A stretch of DNA of 64,000 nucleotides from Pictodentalium vernedei (GCA_031216915.1 CM062296.1:666890753-666954752), one strand, 5' to 3'; positions 37,274 to 48,703 are shown, counted from the stretch's first letter. The notes: a model not told the origin generated them from the sequence alone. Made by a program: numbers and translations.

Positions 37274-38640
37274 TTAAAAACATGATTGTAAAGTTCTTCT
37301 GTTCAAATATTATTACATATGTGAAGTGATTGGTGTCTTGGAACTTTTCTTCTTCTGACGACTAGTTTAGGAGATATTTGGGGATGAAGTAAATAAACAT
37401 GACATTCATTCTGTCCATCTGCACACAGAAAGTCTAAATCCTTGTACATCCAGAAAGGTATGACATGTTGTTATCAAACTTTGGAAGAATTAATAGTATG
37501 AAATGTTCAAATGCATATGGTCAGGAATTTCCAGTTTTGCTAATATTTCTCAGAACTGTGACCTCTATTGATTTTCTGTCTAAACAGTTTGTTTCCTTTT
37601 CTTCCACAGTCTTCAGTGGGTTTTCATAGAATTAGGTGTGGATTAATATTAAGAAATAAACATGCATAAACTGCATGCATGGGTTTTCAGGTACCGTGAT
37701 TCTTTTACAAAGTAAGGGCCCTTTATTGAATTTCCAAACTTGAGGCATTTTTACACTAAAAATTCAGTTTTATTTATGGCGATAACACTATATGTCCCAC
37801 ATGACTGGTATATTCTCTCGCTGCATAAATGCAAAATATTCGATAGTGGTTTGTAATCAAAGCTTATGACAAGAAACTTGATTAAAAATATATTTCTGCT
37901 GCAATTAGTCACAAATGATAACGATTTTGTCCCATTGATATCGAGATACTCCAAAAATACTACAGCTTTTTGCTTTTTCATTTTGAAAAAAATAATCATT
38001 TAAAAAGTGTGCTCAATTTGATCCAGTGGCGGTCATGGAAATAGTGGTGAAACCGGAAGCTGCAAAAGCAATCGTGCTCGCTGATCAGTTTTGGAAATAC
38101 CCCTATCTGAATTCATGTTAGACCGGTACTCATACCAAAACCAGAAGATCTCAAGATTCATCATAAATGAACATAATGTGGGTATTAAAGCATGAATTGT
38201 CCTTGCACATATGATCGAGAATTGTTTACCTATCACACCTTCTCAGAGTTATTGGCCTATATTAGTTTTCTTTCATATAAATTTGTTCATTTAAATTCAC
38301 CAGTATATTTCTAATGATTTTCACAAAAACATGGAGAGAATTAAAAGAACAATTGTTTGTAATAGTTCAGCAGATTTGCCCCTCTCCTCCTCCCAGCACA
38401 AACCCTCTTCCATGTGAGATTTCTATTTAATTTGAGGAAAGGTCTTGCGGACTCAATTTCCAGAACTTGAGAGTGAAAGTCCTCCAAAAAAGGAATACAT
38501 AAAATGTTAGCAAATAGTGGATTATAGCTTGATACTTGTTCTGTAATATTATAGGTGCAAATACTAAAAGTGACAGCAAGTGGTAGAGTTATGAGGTATA
38601 TTTATCATTTTCGTAACATGGGTATTTTTTCAAAGATACC

Positions 38641-38887
38641 ATGCTATTAGCAAAGGAAGCCTCAGTTTAGCAAGATTTTGTTAATAAGTAATTGACTTGT
38701 TATAATTTATGGGGAAAGTGCCTATTGTTACTCTTCAATAAATTGTAACAAAATAATTTTATGTAAACATTTTTGCTTCTGTTATTGATCAGACAACAAG
38801 CTAATGCATACAGTCTAAAGCCATCAAAGTGGCTTTCAGCCATTTTTCAATAGTGCCTTGATACTAGCTTCAAGCACTCAACCATTT
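38641..38887. repeat. Family F-prime MITE, decayed, inverted relative to 31520
   Basis: Contains gttataatttatggggaaag / tcttcaataaattgtaacaa, acaacaagctaatgcata and aagccatcaaagtggctttc. These match the 31520-31829 element read on the other strand. Outer ends are uncertain. Confidence 0.55.
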
Positions 38888-39189
38888 AATCAGCTAATCA
38901 ACCTGATTCTGTTGAAGTTAGCTGCTACTGGAACATCAAGTGTGTTTTTGTGTTTTCCAGGAATTATCATGATAATGATGGAGATTGTATTTAACAACAT
39001 CTCATTTTTGCTATATATTTTCAGGATTTTTATGTTTTATTCTTTTTTTTTGACATTTGAAATAGTGCTGAAATGAAAACTACAGCTGACCATTGAAATA
39101 TTTGAACAACTAGTCACAACTCAACTATTTTTCACCAAATATGAATTTTTTTCATACCTTTATTTAAGAAATTTTTTATCCTGCATCAA

Positions 39190-39480
39190 AATGAAGTTTG
39201 CAGGGGATATAGAAATGGGGTCCGTCTGTTCTTTTTCTGTCCATCTGTCTGTCCGTCCATCCGTGCGTCTGTCAGTAACAACTTTGGACCTTCTTATCTC
39301 AGTCAGTGGATGTTGGATTTAAATGATCTTGGGTATGCTGATAGACCACCATGGGGGAAAGGATATTCACAAGTAACAGGTTTTGTTTATTTTTTGTAGC
39401 GTTATGGACCTTTTTCTGCCTTTTTTCAACTTAGAAACCCTTGGCAGGGAATACCCGTGGCATTGCGTCTTGGTTTTTTA
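39190..39480 (+). repeat. Hairpin-headed microsatellite element, short
   Basis: Head atgaagtttgcaggggatat, then a pyrimidine-rich run of ctgtctgtccgtccatccgt type, then unique sequence without clear tandem units. It belongs to the architecture seen at 13442, 23057 and 42587. Confidence 0.6.
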
Positions 39481-39649
39481 GGGAAGGGGGCTTTAAATTT
39501 GTGTATCTCAGAAAGAAAAGCGGTGTTCACTTATTGTTGTAGATAAGTTCTGCTTTTCTGATTCTAAAGAATTTGGAATTTAAAGAATTTAATATATTAT
39601 ATCTTGTTTGACAGAGTTCATGGAGCCCTATCAAGCCAGATATTATATA

Positions 39650-39850
39650 GAAAATGCTTGTGTTGGAAGTACTCAGGCCAAGGAGTTCTGTAAAACTAGT
39701 GAAATTTGGAGTTCTGCATTGCTGGTAAAATAGGATCTGATAACCAGTGCCTCTCTTGGAAGACCTCTAAAGTAACAAGCAACATGGGGATAAATAATTG
39801 ACTAAACTTGACTTTCCACTTGTGTTGTGGTCATGATATAGCAATAGATG
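39650..39850 (+). repeat. Repeat X, copy 1
   Basis: Shares tggtaaaataggatctgata, ccagtgcctc and aattgactaaacttgacttt with stretches near 47060-47150; more decayed relatives are near 47480 and 55010. Unrecognised dispersed repeat; a SINE origin is possible because one copy continues into the common SINE tail. Confidence 0.5.
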
Positions 39851-39954
39851 GTAAATATGTCCTAAACACCAAAAAATCAATTCAGTGGATACACTGTATG
39901 CTACTGTATCAATATCTATAAGTCTCATAGGAAAATCATTTACGTAACTGGTTC

Positions 39955-40316
39955 AGTGGGGAGCATGGTGACTCAGTGGTAGACTGTTGGACTTCTTAGC
40001 AAGAGGTCCCGAGTTCGATTCCCATCAGGGACAACCCGTATTGTGTCCTTGGGCAAGGCACTTTATCCCAGTTGCCTACATGGGAGAACGATGATGCTGT
40101 GTACTAAGGCGTACTGCACGTTGATGGTGCACATGTCTTCAACCACTGTAACCTTGCTTAAACAGAGCTTGAACAGAGTTAGAATGTTGAGGAGCTGACA
40201 GTTGCTCGCTGATGCTTCTCTCCGGGTACTCCGGCTTCCTCCACCTGTAAAACTGTCACGGTCACGATTAGCCATTGTGCATAAGTATGTGACCTTAAAC
40301 ACCAATAAATAAATAA
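39955..40316 (+). mobile_element. SINE S4 with tRNA-derived head, inserted in a MITE
   Basis: Head with box A-like ggtgactcagtggtagactg and box B-like gagttcgattccca, the shared body (gcgtactgcacgttgatggt) and an ATAAATAAATAA tail. Target-site duplication taactggttc at 39945-39954 and 40317-40326. That duplicated sequence is the left terminus of a family F-prime MITE, so the SINE entered the MITE. Confidence 0.93.
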
Positions 40317-40623
40317 TAACTGGTTCTGGGCAAGAAGCCACTGTCATGGCTCTATTGAAAAGTGCTGAAAGCCACAAGAATGGCTTCACACTGCATATAT
40401 TAGTTTGTTGTTTGCTGAACAGTGGAAAAATGTTTAGGGCAAATTGTTTTGTTTTTATTTATTGGAGAGTGCCCACAGGCACTCCCCAATAAATAATAAC
40501 AAATAGATTATTTATGAAAAAAATCTTGCTAAACTGAAGCTTCCCTTGGTGGGAGTAACAGAACCTTCGAAAAAAGTACCCATATTACAAACCACCTTTG
40601 CAAATAATTCTACACTTTACCAG
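40317..40623. repeat. Family F-prime MITE, split by SINE S4
   Basis: Left terminus at 39945-39954, the rest here. TTAA on the right at 40624-40627, ends taactggttctgggcaagaa and ttctacactttaccag, with inner hairpins aaagccacaagaatggctt and tattggagagtgcccac against ggcactccccaata. Confidence 0.78.
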
Positions 40624-40913
40624 TTAATATTTGTCATGCAAATACTTGTAGCTAGCAATAGGCTACTGCTAGAGAGGTCACTGACCTATTATCATAAAGT
40701 GCATTACCCTGATCATATGTACACTGCTGCCCAATTTAATTTAATATTCGATGACAGGAAAGAGAAATAATGTCATAAAAAATTAAATGATTAAATTCAT
40801 GTCCGCAAAAAAACATCAACTTTAACTTCAGATATTCAGTTATTCATTTCAGCACTTTTTATTTGTACAAGTATATTTTGTTTTCATTGACAGTTGGTTC
40901 AGTAACATCTTGA

Positions 40914-41555
40914 ACCTTCACCTAACATGATGCCTTTTTTGGCCAGCACTCTTCACAAAAGTTGACATTCAGTTTTTTCATAATGTTTTTTAAATTTTTC
41001 TCTCGAAAACATAACATATGACTCTCATTAGAATGAGCTCATTCCATCAAAGGTTATTAGTTATGTTTTGAGGGGCATGGTTGCATTGCGGTAATCGGTT
41101 CTCGTTAGATCACCAAAGTTAAGCATCGTCGAGCCTGTTAGTCCTTGGATGGGTGACCATCTGGGTGATCGATTCGGACTCCCGCATTGTTTTCTTGGGC
41201 CATGCACTTAGCCCCGATTGTCCACATGGGGGCACAATGACGCTGTGCACTAAAGCGTACTTCTCGTCAATGGTGCACATGTCTTCAACCAATCTAACCC
41301 TGCCTGTGCTGCAGTGCGGAGTTACGATGTTGGGGAGCTGGCAGCTGCTTGTCGTTGCTCGGTGATTCTCTCCAGGTACTCCGGCTTCCTTCACATGTAA
41401 AACTGTCACCGACACAATATGACCATGGCTGTTAAAGTGTTGTTAAGCCGTAATAAATAAATAAATAGTTATGTTTTTGAGAAAAAAATTATGATTTTGG
41501 GGTACTAAAGACATGTTATTGCAAGTGCTAGCCTTCAGCCATGTTAGGTAAAGGG
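40914..41555. repeat. Palindromic MITE, family C, split by SINE S5
   Basis: Left end accttcacctaacatgatgc, right end gccatgttaggtaaaggg, central arms aaaacataacatatgactct and agttatgttttgag. SINE S5 (41073-41465) lies in the right arm. The flanking TTAA is decayed. Confidence 0.7.
41073..41465 (+). mobile_element. SINE S5 with 5S rRNA-derived head
   Basis: The head follows 5S rRNA (gatcaccaaagttaagcatc, gttagtccttggatgggtga), then the shared body and an AATAAATAAATA tail. A ~15-bp target-site duplication, tagttatgttttgag (one T longer on the right), lies at 41058-41072 and 41466-41481. Confidence 0.92.
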
Positions 41556-41740
41556 TAAATTCTGTTTTGTGTGTTCATGTGTGTTTTTTTAAAAGTAGTG
41601 TTGTACTTTATCAGCAGGCTGCTTTGCTGTTGTTAAATAAGTAACTTGATCTTTGAGTATCATGCTGGGTGGTGAGATTAAACTCCTGTCTCATTCAGTC
41701 AACAGATGGTGAATAGAGTGGATAAGGTGCTAGTCTCTTG

Positions 41741-42437
41741 TAGGGCTTCATGGTATTTCAATATTTCACCGAAACTCAGTATTTTTGCAATATCGATACC
41801 GTACCGAGCCAATTTCAACTCACTCGATATACCAACCTTCACAATATTGTCAATTAGCAATGCCAGTATTCTCAAACGAATGATAAATTTAACTTTTTGG
41901 ACTTGAACTTCATCTAAATTCATCACACACACACTATAAACTACCATACTTTTATTTAATTTAGATATGGTTCCAAGCCAGAAAATAAGCAGACTGTCAT
42001 CTGCAAAATGAGGTCCTCAGAGGTGAATTTACTGATGCTACCCTGTACAGCAGGGTAGCATCACTAAATTTACCCTATGTCAACCTCAATTTGAATCAGG
42101 GTCTCAAAACTAAAAAGAAAGAGATACCAAGAGGATAAATTGGCCTACTGTATGGGATAGCATGATCAAATTCACCCTCTGGGGACCTCATTCTGCAAAT
42201 GTCAGACTGCTTATTTTCAGGTCTGTATGGTTCCTTTGCAAAATCAAATACACATGTTTCTATTCGTTTCAAGCAAGAACTATCGCAAAGTACGAGCAGT
42301 ATTGCGTGCATTTGGAATTCTGCCTAGTCATATCAAGCAAAGATTGTCAGTTTTCAGATATTCGATATTTACTCATATCGCTGTATTTAAAAAAATACCA
42401 TACTTTGTATTACAAATTGGAATACCGTGAAGCCCTA
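41741..42437. mobile_element. Non-autonomous hAT element with 8-bp duplication
   Basis: Inverted ends tagggcttcatggtattt and aataccgtgaagcccta, flanked by an exact 8-bp duplication gtctcttg (41733-41740 and 42438-42445). No transposase is encoded. The 8-bp duplication points to the hAT superfamily. A second element (41975-42225) is nested inside. Confidence 0.88.
41975..42225. mobile_element. MITE with 9-bp duplication nested in the hAT element
   Basis: Long inverted ends (agccagaaaataagcagact and complement near 42205-42225, extending through aatgaggtcc / ggacctcatt), an inner hairpin gatgctaccctgtacagcag, and flanking 9-bp repeats tatggttcc at 41966-41974 and 42226-42234. A 9-bp duplication suggests a Mutator-like (MULE) transposase, though the ends are not recognised. 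Confidence 0.8.
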
Positions 42438-42586
42438 GTCTCTTGAGAAGGAAATATCATGAGATGTTTGAGTACTCTCTAGCAACAGCCTGTCTTATCG
42501 GGTGGAGCTATTCAAAACCTGTACATTTCCCTTAAATCACATGCCAATAGTAATGGTCACCTCAATTTTGTATTGTACTTTTTTTT

Positions 42587-43020
42587 TACCTGGGTCGCCA
42601 GCGGCAGAGTAGGTCTAGTAACCGCTCGACTCTGTCCGTCTGTCCGTCTCCGTCAGTCCATCCGTCCAAAACACTTTTTCCGTCAAGGTTTTCTTGGCTT
42701 CTATGAAAGGGAATGATTTTATATTTGGTCTGCTGCTTCATAATGATGAGTTGCATTGTATATGCAATTTTCAGATCTGCCGTGCAGCCACTTCCTGTTT
42801 GCCGATACTTTGAAATTTTACTGTACCCACTGAACATTGAAATTTTTCATCAAACTTTTTTCTGCTTTCATGCAAGGGATTGATTTTATATTTCATCTGG
42901 AGTCTGATAATGATCAGTTGTATCGTGTATGCAATTTTCAGATACGCCGTGCAGCCACTTCCTGTTTGTCGATTCAATTGCATGCAGCGATGCAGGTCCA
43001 GACCCGATATTGGTCTTGGC
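42587..43020 (+). repeat. Microsatellite plus two ~167-bp minisatellite units
   Basis: Head tacctgggtcgccagcggca, then a ctgtccgtctgtccgtctc run, then two units sharing gcaattttcagat...gccgtgcagccacttcctgt (near 42764 and 42931) and gattttatattt. Same architecture as at 13442 and 23057, with its own unit sequence. Confidence 0.75.
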
Positions 43021-43309
43021 ATGTTTCAGCTTATGTTCTATTTTGCTCATAAAATATTTTCTTTACAATCCAGTGGAGAGTGCTTGTTGGCATATTCTTG
43101 AAAAAACCAAGGTACTGAATGATGTATTAGAGTCCAAGTATAGATTTCCAACACCCTTCTAGTTTAATATATAGAAATCACCGAGAATTGCTGTATTCAT
43201 ATATCAGGAAAATTTATTTACCAACAGCAAAGAGGTGCAATATTTAGGTTGATAATTTATAATACTGCTTGATGTGTTTTTGTTTCAGTTTTTGTTACTG
43301 ATGATTTTA

Positions 43310-44160
43310 ACAAAATACTTGTAAATTCAGATATTTCCAAACTTTTCAAACACAAATACTACTGAAAAGTTTTTATTATTCTCAATTTGAACTTTGAAAA
43401 GTTTTTCTTATAATTACAAAAGAAATGTCAAGTGTAATTTTAAGATTTCTTGTGTATTTAATTCCATAGTTAAAGCCCTTAATTGTGCAAAAACTTCCTC
43501 AATTAATACATTGTAAACCTTTTTGTTAATACATGTTAACTTTTCTTTCCTTTTGGCAGATTGATTTGAAATTCAACAATTTCACTGTAAATGTACAAGT
43601 AGTTAAATTTTTTCTCTTTCAGTGTGCTTTTTTGATTCTGAATGATACCCTTTGGCATATTGGTTTGAATATGATAGTTTTCCAATGACACCAAAATGGA
43701 AGTTCTGTTCGATTTTCAGATTTCTCCCTCAGTTATGCCCCTTGATTGCACAAAAACTTTATTGTTTGAATTTCCACACAATACTTTTATTTTTCTTTGG
43801 CAATTTAAAATTTTACAGTTTGTCTTACCCTCACAAGACAAAAGCATAGCTTTATTTCCTCATCCTTAATGCCATTAATTTTATAGTTACACTCTTGATT
43901 GTTGAAGAACATTATTTTTTGGTTTCCTCATGGTAATTTGTGGGTCTCTTGGTATAAGGATTAGAAGTTTCAAAGGTTTTTTTTATTGCAAAAGAAAGTT
44001 GAGGTTCAGTTTTCAATTTTTTCTTTCCTGTAAAATGATAGTTACCCAGTATGGCCCTTTGATTGTGCAGAAACATTTTGTTATTTGGAGATTATCATAC
44101 AATACCTTGTTTTTTTATGCAGCAGTTATGACCTATGATTACGCAAAACTTTAAATGTTT
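43310..44160 (+). repeat. Decayed minisatellite region
   Basis: Recurring strings such as agttatgccccttgattgca with caaaaacttt, atagttaaagcccttaattg and tatggccctttgattgtgca appear several times between 43460 and 44150. Agttatgcccc also occurs in the 13442-13870 element, so this looks like an old copy of that class. No reliable period. Confidence 0.45.
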
Positions 44161-44524
44161 TAGAACCTCATCACAGGGACATGTAGGTTGGGGAATTAGT
44201 GTCCTCATGGGCAGGTTCATTGTAGTTTGATAAGGTTTTTTATACTGTGTGATGCTCCTGAATTTACTCTTGACCTGTCTATTTCAACATGTCTTCCAAT
44301 TCCTAAATATAAAAATGTTTCCAATAGGCATTCATTTCCTTCATTCTGAAAAAAATGCTTACCCTTCAACTCTTCAGTTTCAGAAATGTTAGAAGTATAG
44401 ACTATTATATCTTGTTTGACAATACTCTCAATGCATTGTCAATCAGTTTATAATGACATAATTTCTTAAATTCAAGTTTAACAGATTAATATGGGTGGTG
44501 ATAATTTCTGAATATTCTTTCAAG

Positions 44525-45046
44525 AGACGATAATTTTTGTAATGACCTAATTGCCTTTTTATAATATTAGATATAAATGAATCATTACTTCAGTGGAGAG
44601 GGATAATTAGTGAATTTGTTTAACCCTTTACCCAACGAATCGGCTGCATCCATCCGCGTAATATGCAAATTCAGCAGTTGAAAAAATATTATTTTTCAAA
44701 AAATTTCAACAAAACCATATCATGTAACCCCTCGTTGGAACGACCTCGGGGTCACATGATAATGTTTTGTTGAAATTTTTTGAAAAGACGATAATTTTTG
44801 TAATGACCTAATTGCCTTTTTATAATATTAGATATAAATGAATCATTACTTCAGTGGAGAGGGATAATTAGTGAATTTGTTTAACCCTTTACCCAACGAA
44901 TCGGCTGCATCCATCCGCGTAATATGCAAATTCAGCAGTTGAAAAAATATTATTTTTCAAAAAATTTCAACAAAACCATATCATGTAACCCCTCGTTGGA
45001 ACGACCTCGGGGTCACATGATAATGTTTTGTTGAAATTTTTTGAAA
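44525..45046 (+). repeat. Exact 261-bp tandem duplication
   Basis: The unit 44525-44785 is repeated at 44786-45046 with no difference that I can see. Each unit starts agacgataatttttgtaatg and includes left-flanking DNA plus the left half of a family A MITE. It is either a very recent duplication or an assembly artefact. Confidence 0.93.
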
Positions 45047-45106
45047 AATTTTGAAAAATGAAATTTAAAATAATAAATTTTGATACCGTCTGCATTGGGT
45101 AAAGGG
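44624..45106. repeat. TTAA-flanked palindromic MITE, family A, enlarged by the 261-bp duplication
   Basis: TTAA at 44620-44623 (repeated at 44881-44884) and 45107-45110. Left end ccctttacccaacgaatcgg, right end ctgcattgggtaaaggg, hairpin aaaaccatatcatgtaaccc against ggggtcacatgataatgttt. Confidence 0.82.
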
Positions 45107-45229
45107 TTAAAAAAATCCTCCTTCATTCTATCATTGCTCTCTGCTGTAAACATCTAATGTAACATCTTTTTGCAAGAAACTTGGGGTATTTACAGGAAGT
45201 GGAGCATAGGTAAAGCTTTCAGTAACATT

Positions 45230-46415
45230 CAGACATGTTAACTCTCCCGGAATGCCCGGGAAAATCCCGGAATTTCAGTGTAGTTCCCGGCCTCCCGGAC
45301 GGGAATCAGTTTTGGACCAAAAATCCCGGAAAACAACAGTCAAATATTTCGTTCCTGTTGTAACTTATGAAAAACGTTGGGAGTCAAATCACATGCATTT
45401 CAAACTCTGGTAAAAACTCACGAAGCAGTAAAATATGGATTTAAGTTAAATTTATTTAAGAAAAGGCTATTTTACGATATATATTTCAACTGTGTTCATG
45501 TTTATTTCTGGGGTTTTTCTTCGGAGATTTGTGATAAATTTGCGAGTGTCGAAGTGAAAATAGGTGACTTACTTTCAAAAAATTGAAAACTCCACCTTCA
45601 TTTCAATGCAGTTTTGGGGAATTAAAATATATGAAAAGGAATTAAATAATATACATTTATTTATTCCTTCATAGAATAGCTTTAATTCTCATCCCTTTTC
45701 CAAAATCAAAACGTAAACATCAACTATTTAGCACAGCTTAAAAGTAGGTTAATGTCGCTTAGGATGCCGAAAAATTATGACAGCATATTTAAACACAGTG
45801 GACTTTTTTTCTAACACCACATTTATTCTGTTGTGCTGACTACAGAACTGTTAACTGTAGGCCATCTGTAACCAGAAAATTTTGAATGGAATTGAACAAA
45901 AATGCTTCAATGATGAAAAGAAAAGTTTTGTTTAGGGCATAAGCGTCCCACATGCTTGAAGTTTGATAAAGATACTTTCTGAGTACTAATGTTCTTGAAG
46001 TAACTGAACATCAGGACATCTTTTCCTTTTAACATTTCCAGACTTGGGAAATTATTAGCTAAATAGACTTTGATAAGAGCAAACCACAGGTGGATGTGCT
46101 CTGTGGGACCGTGTGGGTGGGTGGGGAGGGGGGGGGGGGGCTCATGAAGAAGAGGATATGGGGGGGGGGGGGGGGGTCAAATCAACAGTTATTTTATGAT
46201 TTTTTAAAATTTTTCTACATAGCATAAATGCATCAGCATAGTTGACAACTAGTTCTGGATATAACCTCGTGTTAATAGTGGTCCGTGAGCTGAAAATTCA
46301 CAAGTTTTTTTCTTTTATTTTGCCCCCGCGCGAACTTTTCCCTGAAATCCATCCCATTTCCCTGAAAATCACCCTCAGGTTCCCTGAAAAATTATTCTGG
46401 AGGTTAACATGTCTG
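45230..46415. mobile_element. Non-autonomous hAT element, 1.19 kb
   Basis: Inverted ends cagacatgttaac / gttaacatgtctg, flanked by an exact 8-bp duplication gtaacatt (45222-45229 and 46416-46423), which is diagnostic of hAT. Subterminal cccggaatgcccgggaaaat-type repeats stand near the left end. No transposase ORF. Two long G-runs lie at about 46124-46140 and 46159-46176. Confidence 0.92.
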
Positions 46416-46984
46416 GTAACATTTGTATTTGTGTGTCCATTTGTATTCCAAAAAAAATAAATCACCCCATCTGATCACCAAAATTTGGTATAGATATAAT
46501 AGTTGGTAAGATTTGAAGACCTATTGTTTTTGGGTATCAAGATCACAGGGTTGCAAAATTCAAGATATGCACTTAAAGGGGTAAGTATCATCTACTTTGA
46601 GCCTATCTAGTTCTGTGAATTAAAGGACCTTGGTGAAACTTTTTTTTTTCACATCATCTCAGCAACAGTTGAAGAGTTTGCTATTAATTCTTTGAGTCCC
46701 GTCTGCATTAAGCTCTGTATAAAGAAAAATTTCGTAGATAACAAACAGTCAACAAAATGAACAACATATTATTAAAGGGATATATAATAATTTAACCTTA
46801 CAAGCCTTTTGGGCTGTAGGCTTAAATTATTATAGAATCTCCCTAGAAAATACAGAATGAGTTTGTCCATTTTGTGAACCTTGTGCTGCATGTGGTTCCA
46901 TTCAAAAATTCATTATTGAAGGCTTAAACATGTTAATTGATGCAGGATTTGTTCTGGAAGAATAATTCATACTTATATGAGTGT

Positions 46985-47230
46985 CTAATAATAGTTTGAT
47001 CCCCGTGGGAACCCCAGGAAGTAAGCAGCACTTGTTTACTGTGGTAAACCATTTCCGCTTTACTAGTAAAATAGGACCCAGTCACCAATGCTTGGGGTGA
47101 AAGTCCTCTAAAATGGGCAACATGTTGATCAACGATTGACTAAACTTGACTTCATCTCCATGTTGTGTCACGATTAGCCATGGTGCATAAATATGTGACG
47201 TTAACCACCAACAAACAAACAAACAAACAA
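46985..47230 (+). repeat. Repeat X copy 2 running into a SINE tail
   Basis: Contains agtaaaataggacccagtca, ccaatgcttgg and cgattgactaaacttgactt, then tcacgattagccatggtgca, taaatatgtgacgttaacca and an ACAAACAA run, which is the tail of the local SINEs. A further decayed copy with tggtataataggacccagtg follows at about 47440-47600. Confidence 0.5.
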
Positions 47231-47871
47231 TAATAGTTTGAAACTTCAAGTTTGGAAATATCTGATATCAACTTAACCTAACAGAATATTGCAGATGACT
47301 GCAGCAGTGTCTCTGAATAATGTTAAGACTTTTACACAGAAAAAAAGAAAAAATTAACTATTATTATATTCACAGTGATTTTATTAAATGTTCTTCCAAC
47401 AACCAATCTGTTTTCCTGTAGAAACCCCAGATGGGACCCCAGACGTGTGGTACAGTGTTTGTTAACTATTGCTATAAAGTTAGTTTTACTGGTATAATAG
47501 GACCCAGTGACCAGTATCTGGGATGTGAGTTCTCTATTGGAACAGAAAGAATCTTCATTTGGGGATGTGATGTGCATCCCTTAAGTGGATGAATGTTGGT
47601 GGTGTCTTGTTGCTTGTACTGGAAACAGGTGGGAACAAAACATTTGCATAACTGCCTGCATTGATTTGGTCAAAATGTAAACTCATAAGCTTGGTGTTAC
47701 TGAGTTTTTTTGTTTTCAGTTATTTAGGAAAACTCATAGTGCAAAGAGCATCTGCAAGTAACATTAGGTAAAGAATCATTAAAAGCTAAATAAAGTACCA
47801 GTAGTCAATTTCATGGTACATCTGCGGAACTATTGCTCATATTGGATGGAGTCAATATATATGTTTCTTTT

Positions 47872-48460
47872 AGGCCCCACAAAGTATATCTTCTGTTTCT
47901 GAGACCATTTTTTTTAAAATTGCACATGTGCCAGTTGTTTTTTATTTTATTTTTTATTTTTTTAATTATTTAGTTTAAACAATATTTATTCAATAAGTAT
48001 GCTATATGTTACAATATTGAACACCAAGAAAATTAACAGTATATATAGAGAACATCAAGAATATAACATATACTAATAAAATACCATATTAGTATGTAAT
48101 TGGGAATCTGACAGAAAGCTGGGAGCTTATGTTAGTCATCTCCCGATAATTGTAATTATTTCTTTGCCATCGAAAGTTCATGTTCTTGGTTTGTTTTATG
48201 TTTTAGTTCTCATAGTCTACAGATCAGCATGGGTGGTGATGCATTTCATCCCTTGAGTGCAAGAAGGCTTTGCAATGCTAAAGCATTGCAAAGCCTTGTT
48301 GCACTCAAGGGAGAAATTGAACAATTTTATCAACTTGGGTAAAATGTCACACATCAACCTTTTAAATTTAATTTTTTTAAGTTTGCATTGGTTATAAAAA
48401 CAGAGCGCGAGGGCAGCCAAAAGGACCCTGCAGGAGGGCCTGAGAAACATATTTTAAACT
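47872..48460. repeat. Repeat family K, copy 1
   Basis: Starts aggccccacaaagtatatct, ends near gggcctgagaaacatatttt, and has a perfect inner hairpin (ttgagtgcaagaaggctttg with its complement around atgctaaagcat). tgtttctgagacc / ggcctgagaaac act as inverted ends. Compared with the copy at 63602 it carries extra AT-rich sequence at about 47960-48150. It ends ~70 bp before the acceptor of exon H. Confidence 0.65.
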
Positions 48461-48532
48461 TTTTTAGTCCTTGTATATTATATTTGATAGATTTGTGTTT
48501 CTTTTTAATGTGAGTGATATTTTTGTATTCAG

Positions 48533-48703
48533 GGATACTCATCATATATCCGTAGCTTGCCCATCAATGATACCCCAGAAATATTTGGGTTACATGACAA
48601 TGCTAATATCACATTTGCTATGAATGAAACCAGTAACATGCTGAATGCTCTCGTGGAACTACAGCCAAAGACTGCATCTGGTGGTGGAAAATCTAGAGAG
48701 GAG
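48533..48703 (+). CDS. DNAH1: DNAH1-like exon H (start of the C-terminal domain)
   Basis: Fifty-seven codons, phase 0 at both ends, acceptor ttttgtattcag, donor gtgagt. It reads GYSSYIRSLPINDTPEIFGL, HDNANITFAMNETSNMLNAL and VELQPKTASGGGKSREE. The PEIFGLH-NA-ITF block begins the dynein heavy chain C-terminal domain. An interspersed repeat (family K) ends about 70 bp upstream of the acceptor. Confidence 0.96.

Larger units (their letters stand above)
33658..48532. other. Intron G-H (14.9 kb)
   Basis: A repeat-rich intron with three SINEs, several TTAA-flanked MITEs, two hAT elements, three minisatellite-type elements, a 261-bp tandem duplication, repeat family X and one family K copy. Nothing is recognised at 33658-34123, 34495-37036, 37278-38620, 46424-46980 or 47650-47870. 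Confidence 0.7.
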
